Assembly: GCA_002779665.1 (NCBI GenBank)
Contig: PEVZ01000056.1
Coordinates: 1 to 5,262, forward strand
Length of the DNA: 5,262 nucleotides
Origin: Candidatus Roizmanbacteria bacterium CG06_land_8_20_14_3_00_34_14
GTDB lineage: Bacteria > Patescibacteriota > Microgenomatia > UBA1406 > GWC2-37-13
Direction of reading: 5' to 3'
In this document: piece by piece, positions 4,529-5,262 of the stretch
Layout of the letters: every line of letters starts with the position of its first letter
Numbering within the stretch: the first letter of the stretch is position 1
Notes under the pieces: generated by a model
Seen by the model: the letters and a program-made list of their open reading frames with translations, nothing else
Database searches by the model: none
Told to the model about the DNA's origin: nothing
Made by a program: the position numbers and the translations under genes

Positions 4529-4608
4529 AGTCAAAAGTTTATAAAGTTTTTAAAGTCCATAAAGTGTTATTCTTTAAGGACTTTACGACTTTCGACTTTA
4601 TAGACTAT
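4527..4608. repeat. Tandem-inverted repeat cassette D (unit TAAAGTC), between glycosyltransferase and deformylase
   Basis: The array (ATAAAGTTT, TTAAAGTCC, ATAAAGTG) is followed by its inverse (TTTAAGGACTTTACGACTTTCGACTTTAT), bounded by ATAGTC (4527-4532) and GACTAT (4603-4608). The arms align over about 36 bp with few mismatches. The left edge coincides with the glycosyltransferase ATG; the right edge lies 8 bp before the deformylase -10 box. It uses the same unit as cassette A, so the glycosyltransferase gene is bracketed by two related cassettes. Confidence 0.8.
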
Positions 4609-4616
4609 CTGTATTA

Positions 4617-4622
4617 TATAAT
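4617..4622 (+). promoter_or_regulatory. -10 box of the deformylase gene
   Basis: Perfect TATAAT, ending 6 nt before the ATG at 4629, which predicts a leaderless mRNA as for ychF. A -35 would fall inside cassette D; TTCGAC (4591-4596) is the only candidate and its spacing (20 bp) is poor. No Shine-Dalgarno is seen. Confidence 0.5.
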
Positions 4623-4628
4623 AATCTA

Positions 4629-5219
4629 ATGAAAATCGTCACTGTCCCAAATCAAGTCCTGTCTTCCCCGACTATTCCCGTAACTGAAATTGATAGTAAC
4701 ATAAAAAAAATAGTTGCTGATATGGAAAAAGTCCTCATCGCTCAGGATGATCCCCCGGGCGTTGGTCTTGCTGCTAATCAGGTTGGATTGGACCTGTCGA
4801 TTTTTCTAGTTAAGCCGACTGAAAAATCAAAAACGAAAATATTTATTAATCCGAAAATCATTAAAATAGTTGAATCAGTCGAGTCAGTCAAGTCGGTTAA
4901 ATCGGTCACTGGTTCAACCGATTCAACTGATTTAACTGATTCAACCAAAAAAAAACGAAATAAAGTGAAATTAGAAGGTTGTCTTTCCATCCCCCGTATC
5001 TGGGGACCGGTCAAACGAGCGGAAAAAGTACTGCTTAAATATCAAGATATATCTGGAAAGAAATATGAAAAATGGTTTTCCGGTTTTGAAGCGACTATAA
5101 TTCAACATGAAGTGGATCATCTTAATGGAGTTGTTTTCACACAAAGATCAGTTGAACAGAAAGGACAATTGTATAGGGAGGAGAATGATGAGTTAGTTAA
5201 AATCAGTTTAACCGGTTGA
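4629..5219 (+). CDS. def: Peptide deformylase with repeat-encoded insert
   Basis: A 196-residue metalloenzyme that removes the formyl group from the initiator Met of new proteins. All three signature motifs are present: I, GVGLAANQVG (44-53), with Asn50 where most have Pro; II, EGCLSIP (116-122) with metal ligand C118; III, QHEVDHLNG (159-167) with ligands H160 and H164 and catalytic E161. Between INPKI (73-77) and motif II about 40 residues intervene instead of roughly 10-12. The extra tract at 81-106 is made of E/K-S-V triplets followed by S/L-T-D triplets and is encoded by the hairpin array at 4869-4945. The insert sits in a loop away from the active site, so activity is probably kept. The C-terminal residues (VKISLTG) and the TGA stop lie in another array that runs off the window. 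Expressed from its own leaderless promoter. Confidence 0.96.
   Translation: MKIVTVPNQVLSSPTIPVTEIDSNIKKIVADMEKVLIAQDDPPGVGLAANQVGLDLSIFLVKPTEKSKTKIFINPKIIKIVESVESVKSVKSVTGSTDSTDLTDSTKKKRNKVKLEGCLSIPRIWGPVKRAEKVLLKYQDISGKKYEKWFSGFEATIIQHEVDHLNGVVFTQRSVEQKGQLYREENDELVKISLTG
4869..4945. repeat. Tandem-inverted repeat cassette E (9-bp unit) in frame within def
   Basis: The left arm has four 9-bp units (GAATCAGTC, GAGTCAGTC, AAGTCGGTT, AAATCGGTC; 4872-4907). After ACTG the right arm has inverted units (GTTCAACCG, ATTCAACTG, ATTTAACTG, ATTCAAC). The outer 11 bp match perfectly, GTTGAATCAGT (4869-4879) with ACTGATTCAAC (4935-4945). Because the unit is nine bases, each arm reads as a repeating tripeptide: (E/K)SV on the left and (S/L)TD on the right. 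Confidence 0.9.
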
Positions 5220-5262
5220 ATCAGTTTAATCGGTTTTTTTTATTTTAGCTGATTTAACTGAC
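5194..5262. repeat. Tandem-inverted repeat cassette F (9-bp unit) at the def 3' end, cut by window
   Basis: Units AATCAGTTT, AACCGGTTG, AATCAGTTT, AATCGGTTT (5201-5236) are followed by a T-rich spacer and inverted units GCTGATTTAACTGAC up to the window end. It includes the def stop (5217-5219). The units match those of cassette E. AACCG (5210-5214) and CGGTT (5231-5235) followed by a T8 run (5233-5240) could also act as a terminator. Confidence 0.7.

Noticed and set aside
4778..5014. Minus-strand open frame with SVKSVE and TDLTD repeats opposite def
   Set aside because: The repeats are just the inverted array read on the other strand; def is clearly the real gene.

Overview
The window looks like a piece of an AT-rich, small-genome bacterial chromosome, most likely Candidate Phyla Radiation (Patescibacteria, Microgenomates-like). 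I infer this from four things: compact gene packing, the near absence of Shine-Dalgarno motifs, several genes whose -10 box sits only 5-10 nt before the start codon (leaderless or nearly leaderless mRNAs), and repeat-laden housekeeping genes. TGA ends three genes here, so the code is standard and not the UGA-Gly code of Gracilibacteria/Absconditabacteria. The lineage call is inference; no rRNA is present.

Left part (1-1008): a HEPN-domain gene cut by the window edge overlaps by ATGA a minimal nucleotidyltransferase (MNT) with an intact GSx10DxD motif. Together they form a HEPN/MNT toxin-antitoxin-type pair. A convergent small XRE-family regulator follows on the minus strand.

Middle (1009-2430): a REP-RAYT unit. 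A Y1/HUH transposase of the RAYT type is flanked at 16 and 20 bp by two perfect 46-bp direct copies of a GC-rich imperfect hairpin. The unit lies between two paralogous XRE regulators, and the upstream REP copy supplies two bases of the stop codon of the second regulator. Both XRE genes carry the same operator-like sequence (TTATAACCTAC) about 45 bp before their starts. This argues for a shared autoregulatory operator and for a GTG start of the second gene at 2121.

Right part (2431-5262): three household genes, ychF (ATPase of the Obg/OLA1 family), a family 2 glycosyltransferase and peptide deformylase. They are studded with an unusual repeat type: arrays of 7-10 bp imperfect tandem units followed by an array of the same units in inverted orientation, so that each array pair can fold into a long imperfect hairpin. 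I count six, plus one adjoining 18-bp perfect hairpin. Two lie between genes and flank the glycosyltransferase, two are in frame inside the glycosyltransferase, one is in frame inside deformylase (adding a Glu/Lys-Ser-Val and Ser-Thr-Asp tripeptide tract), and one forms the deformylase C-terminus and runs off the window. The stop codons of all three genes fall inside these cassettes. This cassette family is the most interesting content of the window.
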